Assembly: GCF_016461715.1 (NCBI RefSeq)
Contig: NZ_JAEMUI010000011.1
Location: 62,001 to 126,000 of the forward strand
DNA: 64,000 nt
Direction of reading: 5' to 3'
Source: Marinomonas spartinae
GTDB lineage: Bacteria > Pseudomonadota > Gammaproteobacteria > Pseudomonadales > Marinomonadaceae
Shown: one piece after another, positions 1 through 8,622 of the stretch
Numbering within the stretch: the stretch's first letter is position 1
Layout: each line of letters opens with the position of its first letter
Translations under genes and position numbers: made by a program
The notes under the pieces: generated by a model
Databases searched by the model: none
Seen by the model: the letters and a program-made list of their open reading frames with translations, nothing else
Told to the model about the DNA's origin: nothing

Positions 1-246
1 TTGACTGTCTCTTAGGGCTTCGATTAAGAAATAATAGTGTTGTAAATTCTCGGTTTCATAGACTGCTATATCACTGCATCGAGTGGTAAAGGCTTCGCAG
101 TCATACAAGCGGACAGACACATCTGGGTAACGGGCAAAAATATCCCCTATTGTTTCGGTAAAATAACGGTTCCGCTCTTCACGGCTCAAAGACAGCCACG
201 CAGCGGTGGCATTCATATGAACAAAAAAGGTGTATTTTCTTGGCAT
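1..246 (-). CDS. Darcynin-like small protein (C-terminus cut off by window edge)
   Basis: The minus strand is open from an ATG at 246 to the window edge (82 codons, no stop). The N-terminus reads MPRKYTFFVHMNATAAWLSL, followed by SREERNRYF. This resembles the small darcynin family of unknown function (about 100-120 aa) as I remember it, with the YTFFVxMxATxxWLxLSREER opening. AAGGG lies about 9 nt upstream of the ATG. The upstream neighbour is the mocR-like gene on the same strand, 121 nt away. No role is known for the family, so none is assigned. The family call is from memory of its N-terminus; the reading frame itself is clear. Confidence 0.6.
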   Translation of the reverse strand, partial: MPRKYTFFVHMNATAAWLSLSREERNRYFTETIGDIFARYPDVSVRLYDCEAFTTRCSDIAVYETENLQHYYFLIEALRDSQ

Positions 247-350
247 GGTCTTTTCCCTTAAGAATCATTCATTGTTAGTGTGTTAACACTATCGAACCCC
301 CGCCGCCAAGAAATTAACCTAGGTTAAGAAATCCAACTTTTTTATCTTAA

Positions 351-390
351 GAGACCTTTGCATAATGTCACGAGCGACGCCAAGCCGCGA
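351..390 (-). repeat. Element end overlapping the mocR 3' end
   Basis: Starting at 351 the sequence GAGACCTTTGCA continues into a block that matches the outermost 40 nt of the right end of the 15819-15957 element at about 34 of 40 positions (both share ATGTCACGAG and GACGCCAAG). Only one end is visible here; there is no partner end nearby. The block includes the mocR stop codon at 368-370. Confidence 0.65.
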
Positions 391-1750
391 TTTTATCTTT
401 AATAAACTGCAAGCCTGTTTTCAATTCATCGCGAGAAACAGGCCCGGTTAAAGACAGTCGAATCGCATTCGGCACTGGGTAAGAGCCTACTCGGAAAAAA
501 TACGCATCTCGGACAAACACGCCCGTCTCAGCCAGCTCGTTTTTGAAGGTCCGACTATCACAGTTTTCTGGTAAATAGAGCCAAACATTAAACCCAGAGA
601 CAGCCAATTTTTTGTGCGTAGGAAACATTTTATAAAAAATCCGATAACGCGCCTTCAGTTCACGGGCGATCTCCTCTTCTACTTGTTCCATTGCCCCATT
701 GCTCAACCAACGACAGACTAAATCCAACAAGAGTGGACTGACATGCATACAAGAGGTTCGCAGCGCCTGCTTCATCGCAGGTTGCAAAGTACTCGGCAGC
801 ACCATATACCCCACTCGAACACCGCCAGCAAAATACTTAGAAAAACTGCCAATATACAAGGTGATATCCGGTGCGATGCTAACCAAAGGAGAGCAGCGTT
901 CATCAGGCTGGCAGTACATCACATCGTCTTCGATAATCAACACATCAAAACGGCGGCAAATTTCAATAATTTTTAACCGCCTCGAATCACTTAACCTGAC
1001 ACCCGTTGGGTTTTGAATAGAAGGCGTGAGGTACAAAAGTCGAGGACGATGCCGTTGACACTGCAGAGCTAAATCATCGGGAATCAAGCCCTCTTCATCC
1101 ATCGCGACGGGGACCGCTTTACGCTCCTGTTGGGCACAGGTGTTAATTAACTCGCCGTAACATAAACCTTCCAATAAAATACTGTCACCGCTTCGCGTCA
1201 AGGCTTGTAGCACCACACTTAACGCATGTTGCCCACCATAGGTCCATAGCAACCGTGACGCATCCAGATCCCATTGCCAGCGCTCGTTCAACCAGGTTTG
1301 CAATGTTGTACTATGACCTTGCAAACCATCTGAGATAAAATAATCCAACACCGCCCGTTGAGCATTAGGCTCACTAACTAAGGCTTCTAACGACTCGCTC
1401 AAACGCTTTTGCTGCCCCAAAATCAAAGGTCGGCACAAACACAAATCCATCCCCCCTCGGCTGGCGATGGGGTGATAATACTCCTCTTGAGTCTTCACCT
1501 TATCTTTGACATAAGTACCACTACCAACAACAGGAACCGTTACACCGCGTCGTTCTAACTCTTGATAAGCGCGCGTAATCGTTCCTACGGTTACACCCAG
1601 CTGATAAGACAAAATTCGTTGCGATGGCAGCTTGGTATTTGTCTTGAGTTCCCCACGAATCACCGCTTCTTCAAACACATCTGCAAGCACTTTGTACTTA
1701 GGCCCAACTCGACCGACTATATCTGGAACAAACATTGTCACCTTTGTCAT
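368..1750 (-). CDS. MocR-type GntR regulator with aminotransferase-like domain
   Basis: This 460-aa protein is a transcription regulator of the MocR/PdxR subfamily. Residues ~15-80 form a GntR winged helix (KLPSQRILSYQLGVTVGTIT). Residues ~110-455 form a class I aminotransferase fold with QNPTG and the PLP-lysine motif SFSKYF. Such proteins bind PLP and usually control an adjacent gene. Here that is the divergent LysE-type exporter at 1932, with a 181-bp shared promoter region containing a palindrome. The last seven or so codons and the stop (368-390) match one end of the mobile element at 15819-15957, so the C-terminal tail AAWRRS may be element-derived. The effector is unknown. Confidence 0.9.
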   Translation of the reverse strand: MTKVTMFVPDIVGRVGPKYKVLADVFEEAVIRGELKTNTKLPSQRILSYQLGVTVGTITRAYQELERRGVTVPVVGSGTYVKDKVKTQEEYYHPIASRGGMDLCLCRPLILGQQKRLSESLEALVSEPNAQRAVLDYFISDGLQGHSTTLQTWLNERWQWDLDASRLLWTYGGQHALSVVLQALTRSGDSILLEGLCYGELINTCAQQERKAVPVAMDEEGLIPDDLALQCQRHRPRLLYLTPSIQNPTGVRLSDSRRLKIIEICRRFDVLIIEDDVMYCQPDERCSPLVSIAPDITLYIGSFSKYFAGGVRVGYMVLPSTLQPAMKQALRTSCMHVSPLLLDLVCRWLSNGAMEQVEEEIARELKARYRIFYKMFPTHKKLAVSGFNVWLYLPENCDSRTFKNELAETGVFVRDAYFFRVGSYPVPNAIRLSLTGPVSRDELKTGLQFIKDKIAAWRRS

Positions 1751-1811
1751 AGAGACACTTTGTTAAAATAACCAGCATATTCAAGGATGGGAGACAGGTA
1801 AATCATTTAAA

Positions 1812-1824
1812 TGTCATGGTGACA
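1812..1824. promoter_or_regulatory. Palindrome in the mocR/lysE divergent region
   Basis: TGTCA-TGG-TGACA is a perfect inverted repeat with 5-bp arms. It lies 62 bp upstream of the mocR-like start and 108 bp upstream of the lysE start. A position between divergent regulator and target suggests an operator for the MocR protein. This is inference; the site is short. Confidence 0.4.
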
Positions 1825-1931
1825 CTTAAGTCTTACTAAAAGGAATAAGCCTCTGTTTAGAATGGCTATTGTATGACGACTCGCACATAAGAGCGCTCAT
1901 CTATAAAACCACTAAACGATAAGGATTCATT

Positions 1932-2531
1932 ATGTTATGGAGTTTGTTGCCTTCGCTGTGTCTCTTCAGTTTCGTTGCGGCCGTCACACCAGGCCCCAAT
2001 AACTTTCTGCTTGCCAGTTCTGGCTCCCAATTTGGCTTTCGTCGAACCCTTGGCCATGTGGCGGGTATTCGTCTCGGGATTATTGGTCTGCTGTTGTTAA
2101 GCGCCATCGGCATTGGGGCATTAATTGAACGTTACCCCATCCTCCATGACGGCCTGAAATATATTGGCATTGTCTATATGAGCTATTTGGCCTTAAAACT
2201 GGTCTTTAAAAACAGTGTGTTACAGCAAGGAAACGCTCATCAACCTATTCATTGGCGACAAGCGGCGCTCTTTCAAATGGTCAATGTCAAAGCATGGGCC
2301 GCCAGCTTGTCTTTAGTCGCTATCTACTCTTTGGTATCAGACTATTGGCTATCGGTGTTATGGATCATCATGGCCTTTACTGGCTGCGGATTGATCGCCA
2401 ATTTCTGCTGGGTTGGCATGGGCAAAGCCGCCAACCGCTTATTCAATACCCCCAGCAAAATTCGCCTGTTTAACTATGGGCTCAGCTTTCTCACCATCGC
2501 GACAATTGTGCCGCTTTTGTTTGAGGCTTAG
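1932..2531 (+). CDS. LysE/RhtB-family amino-acid exporter
   Basis: This 199-aa inner-membrane protein has the usual LysE length and opening, with about six hydrophobic segments and the motif TPGPNNFLLASSG near residues 19-31. The family exports amino acids or related small molecules by proton exchange; the substrate cannot be read from sequence. AAGGA sits 7 nt before the ATG. It is divergent from the MocR-type regulator, which probably controls it, and convergent with the compact ABC gene at 2592, from which a long hairpin at 2542-2577 separates it. Confidence 0.88.
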   Translation: MLWSLLPSLCLFSFVAAVTPGPNNFLLASSGSQFGFRRTLGHVAGIRLGIIGLLLLSAIGIGALIERYPILHDGLKYIGIVYMSYLALKLVFKNSVLQQGNAHQPIHWRQAALFQMVNVKAWAASLSLVAIYSLVSDYWLSVLWIIMAFTGCGLIANFCWVGMGKAANRLFNTPSKIRLFNYGLSFLTIATIVPLLFEA

Positions 2532-2541
2532 TAAAAACAAC

Positions 2542-2577
2542 GAGAATTGATACTTGCTCCTCAAGGTATCAATTCTC
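2542..2577. terminator. Hairpin between convergent lysE and ABC genes
   Basis: GAGAATTGATAC (2542-2553) pairs perfectly with GTATCAATTCTC (2566-2577) around a 12-nt loop. There is no clean T run on the plus side. The position between converging genes suggests a bidirectional terminator. Confidence 0.55.
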
Positions 2578-2591
2578 CTAGCGAAAAAGTT

Positions 2592-3935
2592 TTACTGTCT
2601 TACTTCCATAACTAGTCTCGATTTTGCAGCTTTCTCGATTTCTGCATTGACCGTTTTGGTGTTTTCCTGATCAAGGAAAGCATCCCATTCATCCAGCAGT
2701 AATGGCCCCTTCGTATGGGATAACAACCATAAGATGCATTTCTTAGAGTATTGTCCATCGGACAAGCTTGAAGACGATACCTCTTCCCAAGGGTACATGA
2801 CCTTAAAAGAAGGATTGAAATAAATAGCATCGTACTTATCGCGAAACGCTTTCAAGAAAGTGGATTTACCCGAGCCGTTTTTCCCTTTTAGAGAAAATCG
2901 CCCCGACTCTTTAGGGGTAAGCTCATTTTGGTCAAAAAGCTTCTCACCTTTATATAGACGCACATTGTCATTAAAGCTAAAAGCAGGCTTTTCAATCTCT
3001 TTAGCAAAGCACGAGAGCATTTTTAATCGACCTTTGACAGAAGAAAACGAAATAACAATCGACACTATCTCTGTTGCAGAATTGAGCAGTTGATAGATTC
3101 TTGTCAGATTAATAACAATCGCTAATTTTATACCAACACCAACCCCTGTTTTCAGCAAAATATACAAAACCAATAAGGTCGTTGGCATCAATGAGGCAAA
3201 AGCAATAATGAGCATCACAGAGGATTGAAAGACTTCTTCTTTTACTCTGCTCGCCAGATAAACATCAATTTTATTCTTTAGTTTTTTAATAAAATAGGCG
3301 TAACTCACCCGCGATCCATGATGTGTGTTGTCATGAGTCAACGACAGTAAAGACACAAGCCCTGAACCAGACTCGGATACCCTCAAAGCGAATGCTTCAA
3401 GCTTTCTTGAAACAAGGTACTTGATCAAAACAACAAGCACCGCGCTGATCGCGATACTGATTATAAAACGAGCGTCAACAAAGACCGATATAACGATCAG
3501 ACTCAGAAAGAAATTCAGAAAAGCAGATGTTCCAAAAGAAATATAACCTATAAAGTCAGAAATAATTTCTTTTCCTTGAGAGCTTAACACTCCAAGTGGT
3601 TCACCTTTTACAAAGGGCGATGTGGATGCTTTGTATCGATCAACAGAAGAGAGCCAAAACACCTTGAATACGCCACAAATCCATTTTTGATTAAAGACAT
3701 CGGATAAACTAGCAGCAACATGAGGAAGAACCATTGATACCACATAGACCACTAACCAAAAATTGAAATTATTCTCATCTATCTTAAATCCATTAATAGA
3801 GCGGATTAATTTTATAGACGCATAGACGGATAGCGCAATGAATGATTGGTGCACTAGAATAGAAAGAAAGGTAAAAACAGAAAATTGATTAAAATACAGC
3901 GACGCCACTCGCCTTAAGTGAAAAATTTTAGACAT
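2592..3935 (-). CDS. Compact ABC transporter-like protein with degenerate ATPase domain
   Basis: This 447-aa protein fuses an N-terminal membrane region (about 4-6 hydrophobic segments within residues 1-320) to a very short nucleotide-binding domain of about 110 residues. Visible motifs are Walker A GKNGSGKST (~353-361), a variant signature LSDGQ, and Walker B GPLLLDEWDA. The protein ends only about 25 residues after Walker B, at RLVMEVRQ, where other ABC ATPases carry the H-loop histidine; no clear Q-loop is visible. The layout (membrane part then NBD, LLLDEW) recalls PvdE/SyrD-type peptide exporters, but it is shorter and diverged. The gene is richer in A/T than its neighbours, which suggests transfer. 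AAGGG lies upstream of the ATG. The substrate is unknown; no peptide precursor gene is evident. Confidence 0.7.
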   Translation of the reverse strand: MSKIFHLRRVASLYFNQFSVFTFLSILVHQSFIALSVYASIKLIRSINGFKIDENNFNFWLVVYVVSMVLPHVAASLSDVFNQKWICGVFKVFWLSSVDRYKASTSPFVKGEPLGVLSSQGKEIISDFIGYISFGTSAFLNFFLSLIVISVFVDARFIISIAISAVLVVLIKYLVSRKLEAFALRVSESGSGLVSLLSLTHDNTHHGSRVSYAYFIKKLKNKIDVYLASRVKEEVFQSSVMLIIAFASLMPTTLLVLYILLKTGVGVGIKLAIVINLTRIYQLLNSATEIVSIVISFSSVKGRLKMLSCFAKEIEKPAFSFNDNVRLYKGEKLFDQNELTPKESGRFSLKGKNGSGKSTFLKAFRDKYDAIYFNPSFKVMYPWEEVSSSSLSDGQYSKKCILWLLSHTKGPLLLDEWDAFLDQENTKTVNAEIEKAAKSRLVMEVRQ

Positions 3936-4290
3936 AGCAAACCCTTAAAAAATTTTTTAATTTCATAACATTTAAAAATATTTTAAGAATCGATCTACAT
4001 CGTCATTCGCTTCCGTTCAATATGGCATGTGACCTGAGCATATACTAAAAAGGCACGAATAATCTAGACGCCACCTCCCTCCTTTTTGAAAGGATAAAAC
4101 CCTACCTTGACTGTCATTATGTTTCGAGGCCCTAACGATGGAAGCCTTACCAATAATAGGTATATTGTTCGAGAAGGAACTATCGTATGCTACCCCCCTA
4201 TGATAGGCGTGCACCTGAAATAATTCCTCGTTTTTCACTAGGGAAAATTCGCATAGACGCTGATAAGCCGATAGGAAGAATGAGGTAGTT
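3936..4290. other. 355-bp intergenic region between divergent ABC and EamA genes
   Basis: The left third (3936-4000) is very A/T-rich and must hold the leftward ABC promoter. The rest has no convincing gene: a 34-codon plus-strand frame beginning near 4120 lacks a ribosome site and has no recognised family. GAGG at 4281-4284 is the ribosome site of the EamA gene. Confidence 0.5.
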
Positions 4291-5250
4291 ATGGTCATCA
4301 AAACCCCACAAACAGCGCTGGTCACACTTATATTTGTGACCTTCGTATGGGGGTCTGAATTCACTTTAATTGATTTAGCAATGAAGGTTATTCCGGTTAA
4401 TACCTTTAATGCAGTACGTTTTACATTAGCAGGTTTATCACTTATCCCTTTGCTTTTACTCTCAAAAGAGAAAGTCTTAAAAGCACAAATACGCCCTTTA
4501 CTTGGCAAAGGAGCCACGCTTGGTTTTGTGCTATTTATTGCCTTTTATACACAAACAGAAGGGCTCAAATACACCAGCGTATCGAATGCTGGTTTTATCA
4601 CCAGCTTAGCGACACCATTAGTGCCCATATTAGGCTTTTTACTTTTTAAAACTCGCGCGAATCGCTTTGTTTGGTTAGGGATTGTACTGGCAACGATAGG
4701 TCTCTATTTACTCACAGTCGGGGACAAATTAGCGTTTAATAAAGGGGACTATATCGTCCTAATCTGTGCATTTGCGTTTGCCGTTCATATGCTTTTAACG
4801 GGACGCTTTGTCGTCTCTCTGCCGGTCATCCCACTTACTATCATTCAATTGTTCGCGGTGGGGGTTTACAGTGCCATTAGCGCGTTTGTTTCCCCCAACC
4901 CTGCGTTTTACTTAGCTGGGAATCCACCACTTAGTTGGCAAGAATGCATTTTTTCTCCCATTGTTTTAACCACTATTTTGATAGCGAGCTTACTTGGGAC
5001 CGCTTACGCCTACTGGGCACAATCAGCCTGTCAGAAATTATTACCTGATTATAAAGTCGCTTTAGTATTCACTCTAGAGCCCATATTTGCTTACCTAACA
5101 GCTTGGCTGATTCTGAGTGAAAAGCTTGGTCTATCAGGTGCTATCGGTGCGCTCAGCATTCTAGCAGGCGTGATTTTGGCAGAAACCGGTGACAAGTTTT
5201 TACTGCGCAAAAGAACAACACATGTTGCATCTCCCCATTCAAGCAAATAA
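4291..5250 (+). CDS. EamA-family (DMT superfamily) transporter
   Basis: This 319-aa integral membrane protein has about ten hydrophobic segments in two EamA repeats. The first begins near residue 10 (TFVWGSEFTLIDLAMKV), the second near residue 150. Members of the drug/metabolite transporter superfamily export metabolites or amino acids; the substrate here is not predictable. GAGG precedes the ATG by 6 nt. It is divergent from the compact ABC gene and convergent with the GNAT gene at 5300. Immediately after its stop lies GAGACCTTTGC, an 11-nt match to the end of the 15.8-kb mobile element. Confidence 0.85.
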   Translation: MVIKTPQTALVTLIFVTFVWGSEFTLIDLAMKVIPVNTFNAVRFTLAGLSLIPLLLLSKEKVLKAQIRPLLGKGATLGFVLFIAFYTQTEGLKYTSVSNAGFITSLATPLVPILGFLLFKTRANRFVWLGIVLATIGLYLLTVGDKLAFNKGDYIVLICAFAFAVHMLLTGRFVVSLPVIPLTIIQLFAVGVYSAISAFVSPNPAFYLAGNPPLSWQECIFSPIVLTTILIASLLGTAYAYWAQSACQKLLPDYKVALVFTLEPIFAYLTAWLILSEKLGLSGAIGALSILAGVILAETGDKFLLRKRTTHVASPHSSK

Positions 5251-5253
5251 CTA

Positions 5254-5264
5254 GAGACCTTTGC
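5254..5264. repeat. Short element-end match after the EamA gene
   Basis: GAGACCTTTGC is identical to the first 11 nt of the 15819-15957 element. Nothing beyond the 11 nt matches well, so it is either a worn remnant or chance. Confidence 0.35.
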
Positions 5265-5299
5265 CTAACTGGCACGAAAAGGCTAGGCTTTCTACCAGC

Positions 5300-5800
5300 T
5301 CAACCTATCGTTTTCTCAAACCACTCCACATCCCAGTATTGTCCAAACTTTCGCCCTACTTCCCGGTAAACGCCAACGGATTCAAAACCAAACTTTTCAT
5401 GGATAATTTGTGATGCTTCATTCGGTAAGGTGATGCCAGCGTACGCACGATGCACGTCTTCTGCTTCCAACAACTCAAATAATTCAAGGTATAACGCGGT
5501 TCCCAACCCTCGACCTTTGGTATTGGGATCGAGATAAATACTCACTTCCACAGACGTTTCATAAGCGCGTTTGGGCTTGAATCGGCTACTGCAAGCGTAG
5601 CCAATCACTTCATCGTCCTGCTCCACGACCAGTAATCGGTATCGACCCGTTGTGTCAAACTGAGAAAACCAAACGGCTCTGCTTTCCAATGTGTATGGCT
5701 CTATATCAAAGGTCGTGGGGGTATTTACAATGTAATGATTATAAAGATCGGTTAAGGCCGCTAAATCCTCAATAACAGCGGGGCGAATTTGCACACTCAT
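5300..5800 (-). CDS. GNAT acetyltransferase, phosphinothricin acetyltransferase-like
   Basis: This 166-aa single-domain GNAT protein resembles the Pat/Bar/YwnH group, which N-acetylate phosphinothricin, methionine sulfoximine or related amino acids. Visible features are the opening IRPAVIEDLAALTDLYNHYI, the acetyl-CoA loop GRGLGTALY (~100-108) and GFESVGVYREVGRKF near the C-terminus, typical of this subgroup. The ATG at 5800 has GGAG 7 nt upstream; a longer in-frame extension to 5854 has no ribosome site. It lies convergent to the EamA gene. The actual substrate is unknown. Confidence 0.83.
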   Translation of the reverse strand: MSVQIRPAVIEDLAALTDLYNHYIVNTPTTFDIEPYTLESRAVWFSQFDTTGRYRLLVVEQDDEVIGYACSSRFKPKRAYETSVEVSIYLDPNTKGRGLGTALYLELFELLEAEDVHRAYAGITLPNEASQIIHEKFGFESVGVYREVGRKFGQYWDVEWFEKTIG

Positions 5801-5981
5801 TTTGCTCTCCAATGACAATACTCTTAGGCTGAAGCGATTCTCCTGTTTTACCACGCTTTACATTGCTGTAGTAAACAATTTGATCTGCTGTAAGTTCGCC
5901 AACCGTGACATCGGAAGCGTATCATTGGTATTTTCAATGCCTTAGAAAGAACGCCTTATAAAAATAAGGCGCTCCACAGGC

Positions 5982-7199
5982 TTACTCCCATTCTGAAAAA
6001 GGGTTTTCCCAACCCACCCATACTTTTGGCCCTTGTGCCATTTCTTCATCGGTTAGCAAGCAAGCGTCCAAATTGGCTCGCAAGGCATCTTCATCCATAT
6101 CCATGCCGATTAAAACCAACTCCTGACGGGCATCGCCCACCTCGTCATGCCATTTTTCATGGATCCAAGCAACTGACTCTTCATCCTGTGGCCAGCGATC
6201 TTTTGGCACAGAGACCCACCAATATCCCGCAGGGCCGTGTCGTGCTGCTGCTCCCGCTTGCGACCAAGACCCCGCTTTGGTTGGATCTGACGCTAACCAA
6301 AAATACCCTTTTGAACGCACGACTCCCGGCCAATCTTGGTTAACAAGGTGATAAAAACGGCTTGGATGGAATGGCCTACGTGCGCTGTAAACAAAGCTAC
6401 TAATGCCATATTCTTCGGTTTCTGGTACATGGGTACCACGAATTTCTTTCAGCCAAGCGGGCGCTAAAGAGGCTTGTTCAAAATCAAACAGTCCTGTATT
6501 TAAAACACGGTCTAATGGCACCTTACCAAACTGAGCAATTTCAATTTTCGCCCTTGGATTCAAGCTACGTAGAATCGCTATCAGTCGGTCTCGATCTTCT
6601 TCGCTCACCAAATCCACTTTATTAATGACCATCACATCGCAAAACTCGATTTGTTCAATGAGTAGATCAACGACTGTTCGGTCGTCTTCCTCCCCTAACG
6701 ATTCCCCACGAGTCTGTAAATCATCTTGTGAGCTATAATCACGAAGAAAATTAAACGCGTCTACCACGGTCACCATGGTATCCAGTTGTGCCACCTCATT
6801 CAGACAACGGCCATCTTCCCCTTCAAAAGTAAAGGTTTCCGCAACGGGTAACGGCTCTGAAATACCGGTTGATTCAATCACCAGCTGATTAAATTTTCCT
6901 TCCTTGGCAAGTCGCTCTACCTCAATAAGCAAGTCTTCCCTTAACGTACAGCAGATGCAGCCATTGCTCATTTCAACCATTTTTTCATCGGTACGAGAAA
7001 GCTCTGCTCCTCCTTCTCGAATCAACGCAGCATCAATATTGATCTCACTCATGTCATTCACAATCACGGCAACCCGTCGACCTTCTCGATTCGTTAAAAT
7101 GTGGTTGAGTAAGGTGGTTTTACCTGCACCAAGAAAACCAGACAACACAGTGACTGGCAGTTTTTTATTCGTGAAGCGACTCATTGGATGTTCATTCAT
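5982..7199 (-). CDS. COG0523 (CobW-like) GTPase, probable zinc metallochaperone
   Basis: This 405-aa G3E-family GTPase has P-loop GFLGAGKTT (~20-28), the metal motif [14 protein letters not shown], the G4 motif NKVDL, and a C-terminal CobW_C domain ([16 protein letters not shown]). COG0523 proteins move metals, often zinc, into client proteins during shortage. The start at 7199 is chosen because a G-rich stretch (TAGGG) lies 7 nt upstream; the frame extends to 7262 without support. A Zur-like palindrome lies about 80 bp upstream, pointing to zinc rather than cobalt, even though cobalamin-dependent eutBC are close by. It has no His-rich linker. Confidence is high in family, moderate in metal. 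Confidence 0.85.
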   Translation of the reverse strand: MNEHPMSRFTNKKLPVTVLSGFLGAGKTTLLNHILTNREGRRVAVIVNDMSEINIDAALIREGGAELSRTDEKMVEMSNGCICCTLREDLLIEVERLAKEGKFNQLVIESTGISEPLPVAETFTFEGEDGRCLNEVAQLDTMVTVVDAFNFLRDYSSQDDLQTRGESLGEEDDRTVVDLLIEQIEFCDVMVINKVDLVSEEDRDRLIAILRSLNPRAKIEIAQFGKVPLDRVLNTGLFDFEQASLAPAWLKEIRGTHVPETEEYGISSFVYSARRPFHPSRFYHLVNQDWPGVVRSKGYFWLASDPTKAGSWSQAGAAARHGPAGYWWVSVPKDRWPQDEESVAWIHEKWHDEVGDARQELVLIGMDMDEDALRANLDACLLTDEEMAQGPKVWVGWENPFSEWE

Positions 7200-7272
7200 A
7201 TAATACCCTACATGAAGAAAAGTGATTGATAGGTCTAAGATTAACGATTTGATGGAATTCAATACGCCAAGA

Positions 7273-7295
7273 TAATTATGTTATAACATAACAAA
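7273..7295. promoter_or_regulatory. Zur-like operator upstream of the COG0523 gene
   Basis: The core GTTAT-AAC-ATAAC (7280-7292) contains the perfect palindrome TGTTATAACA (7279-7288). It resembles the gammaproteobacterial Zur site, built on GTTATAnnATAAC. It sits about 80 bp before the COG0523 start and 55 bp beyond the end of the AraC gene. Assignment to Zur is inference from the motif and the downstream gene. Confidence 0.6.
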
Positions 7296-7347
7296 TACAC
7301 TTATGACAAATCCCATGCTCGATGGAAGTGACCTAGCAACATCAAAA

Positions 7348-8328
7348 TTAGAAAACCTCGGCTCCTCCTGCTACGTGGCAAGAGAGAGTTTTAGAAGGCG
7401 GCTCGCCAAACAATTGTTTGTAATCTTTGGCGAATTGACTTAGGTGCCAAAAGCCCCATTGGGTGGCAATATCACTGACGGTTTGTCCGCTTGTTGCATG
7501 AAGTAATGAACGTCGTACACCATTAAGTCGACTAGCACGTAAATATTGAATTGGACTCACACCTAAAATACTTTCAAAACTGTACTGTAAGGTTCGGCGG
7601 CTCACGCTGCAGACTTCACACAGTTGCGTGATGGTAACGGGCTCGTCCAAATGGTTATCTAAAAATTGACGCGCCACATCAACCACTCGTTTTCGATGGA
7701 AATAACTTTGCGTTTTCGCGGGCTTAGGCGTTTCCAGCTTCAGCACTTCCAGCAAGGCCATCATGATAATGTCGTGCTGCAAACGCGGCGGGGTTGCGGT
7801 ATTGTGAGTAGATAATAAGCGAGCCAGTAAAAAACGTACATCGGCCAAGGTTTTATTGGGGACGCCAAGGCGTCCGTAGGCAGTCAGTTCTCGCCAATTC
7901 AGATCAACCCCATGGATATTTGCCATGTTTACCAAAGCCTCACGATCCACTACTAACCCATAAAGGTCGTAATTCTGAGGTGTCGTTAGCTGAAACTCAC
8001 AATCACCAGGTCGACACATAATGGTGTCTGGCCGAATCGTCAAACCGTTAATGCGGCTTTCCTCTTGACCCACTAAAGGAATTCCCAACCAAATGGAATC
8101 CGGCCAGACCACACATTTTTGCTGCAATGCCTGACTAGTATGTTCGCGGAAAACTTGTAGACCGCTTAATGGCAGCTCAATAATGCGCCCATAGAAACGC
8201 CCTCGACTAATTTGGTCGTATTCTTGTTGCCAATTGGTGAGGTTGCTGGCATGCAAGTCGGCATCATATGCGTCGGATACATGAAGCGGAACGCCCTTAT
8301 TCGGTGCAAAAGTGGATTCAAACAGCAT
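7348..8328 (-). CDS. AraC-family regulator, probable ethanolamine regulator (EutR-like)
   Basis: This 326-aa protein has a non-conserved sensing N-terminus (~1-210) and a C-terminal AraC double helix-turn-helix (~215-320): VTITQLCEVCSVSRRTLQYS and SDIATQWGFWHLSQFAKDYK. It lies divergent to the ethanolamine permease gene, so it most likely activates eat and eutBC in response to ethanolamine, as EutR does in enterobacteria. The ATG at 8328 is preferred over 8346 because AGGAAGAG precedes it at good spacing. The function is inferred from the neighbourhood; the family is certain. Confidence 0.82.
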   Translation of the reverse strand: MLFESTFAPNKGVPLHVSDAYDADLHASNLTNWQQEYDQISRGRFYGRIIELPLSGLQVFREHTSQALQQKCVVWPDSIWLGIPLVGQEESRINGLTIRPDTIMCRPGDCEFQLTTPQNYDLYGLVVDREALVNMANIHGVDLNWRELTAYGRLGVPNKTLADVRFLLARLLSTHNTATPPRLQHDIIMMALLEVLKLETPKPAKTQSYFHRKRVVDVARQFLDNHLDEPVTITQLCEVCSVSRRTLQYSFESILGVSPIQYLRASRLNGVRRSLLHATSGQTVSDIATQWGFWHLSQFAKDYKQLFGEPPSKTLSCHVAGGAEVF

Positions 8329-8540
8329 ATACTCTTCCTGTAGCATGGTTATTTATCTTGCCAAAATGGCTCTTTAAAACCATAACCTACTGAAATTATT
8401 AGATATTAATAATTTTGCCATTATTCGTTAACAGAATGACGAACATAATTATTATTGTGTAACCAGCAAAACTTATGCCGATCAAAAGGCTTTTTAGTCG
8501 CATAAGTCATGTATTCAAGTAAACGGAACTTTGTGTGAGT

Positions 8541-8553
8541 GGGAGCAACTCCC
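8541..8553. promoter_or_regulatory. Inverted repeat in the araC/eat divergent region
   Basis: GGGAG-CAA-CTCCC is a perfect 5-bp inverted repeat 70 bp upstream of the permease start, in the 294-bp divergent region that otherwise has only A/T-rich promoter-like sequence. It could be an operator or an mRNA leader hairpin. Confidence 0.3.
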
Positions 8554-8622
8554 CCTCAAGTGGAACAGGATCTTTACAAACTGAGTTTGTAGAGGACGAA
8601 TAACATATGTTGAGAGGTCACA

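Noticed and set aside
4017..4517. A 166-codon minus-strand frame antisense to the EamA gene and its leader
   Set aside because: Most of it lies on the antisense of a well-supported gene; the intergenic part matches no known family.
5254..5290. A second complete copy of the 139-bp element after the EamA gene
   Set aside because: Only 11 nt match the end and no opposite end is present, so a full element is not supported.
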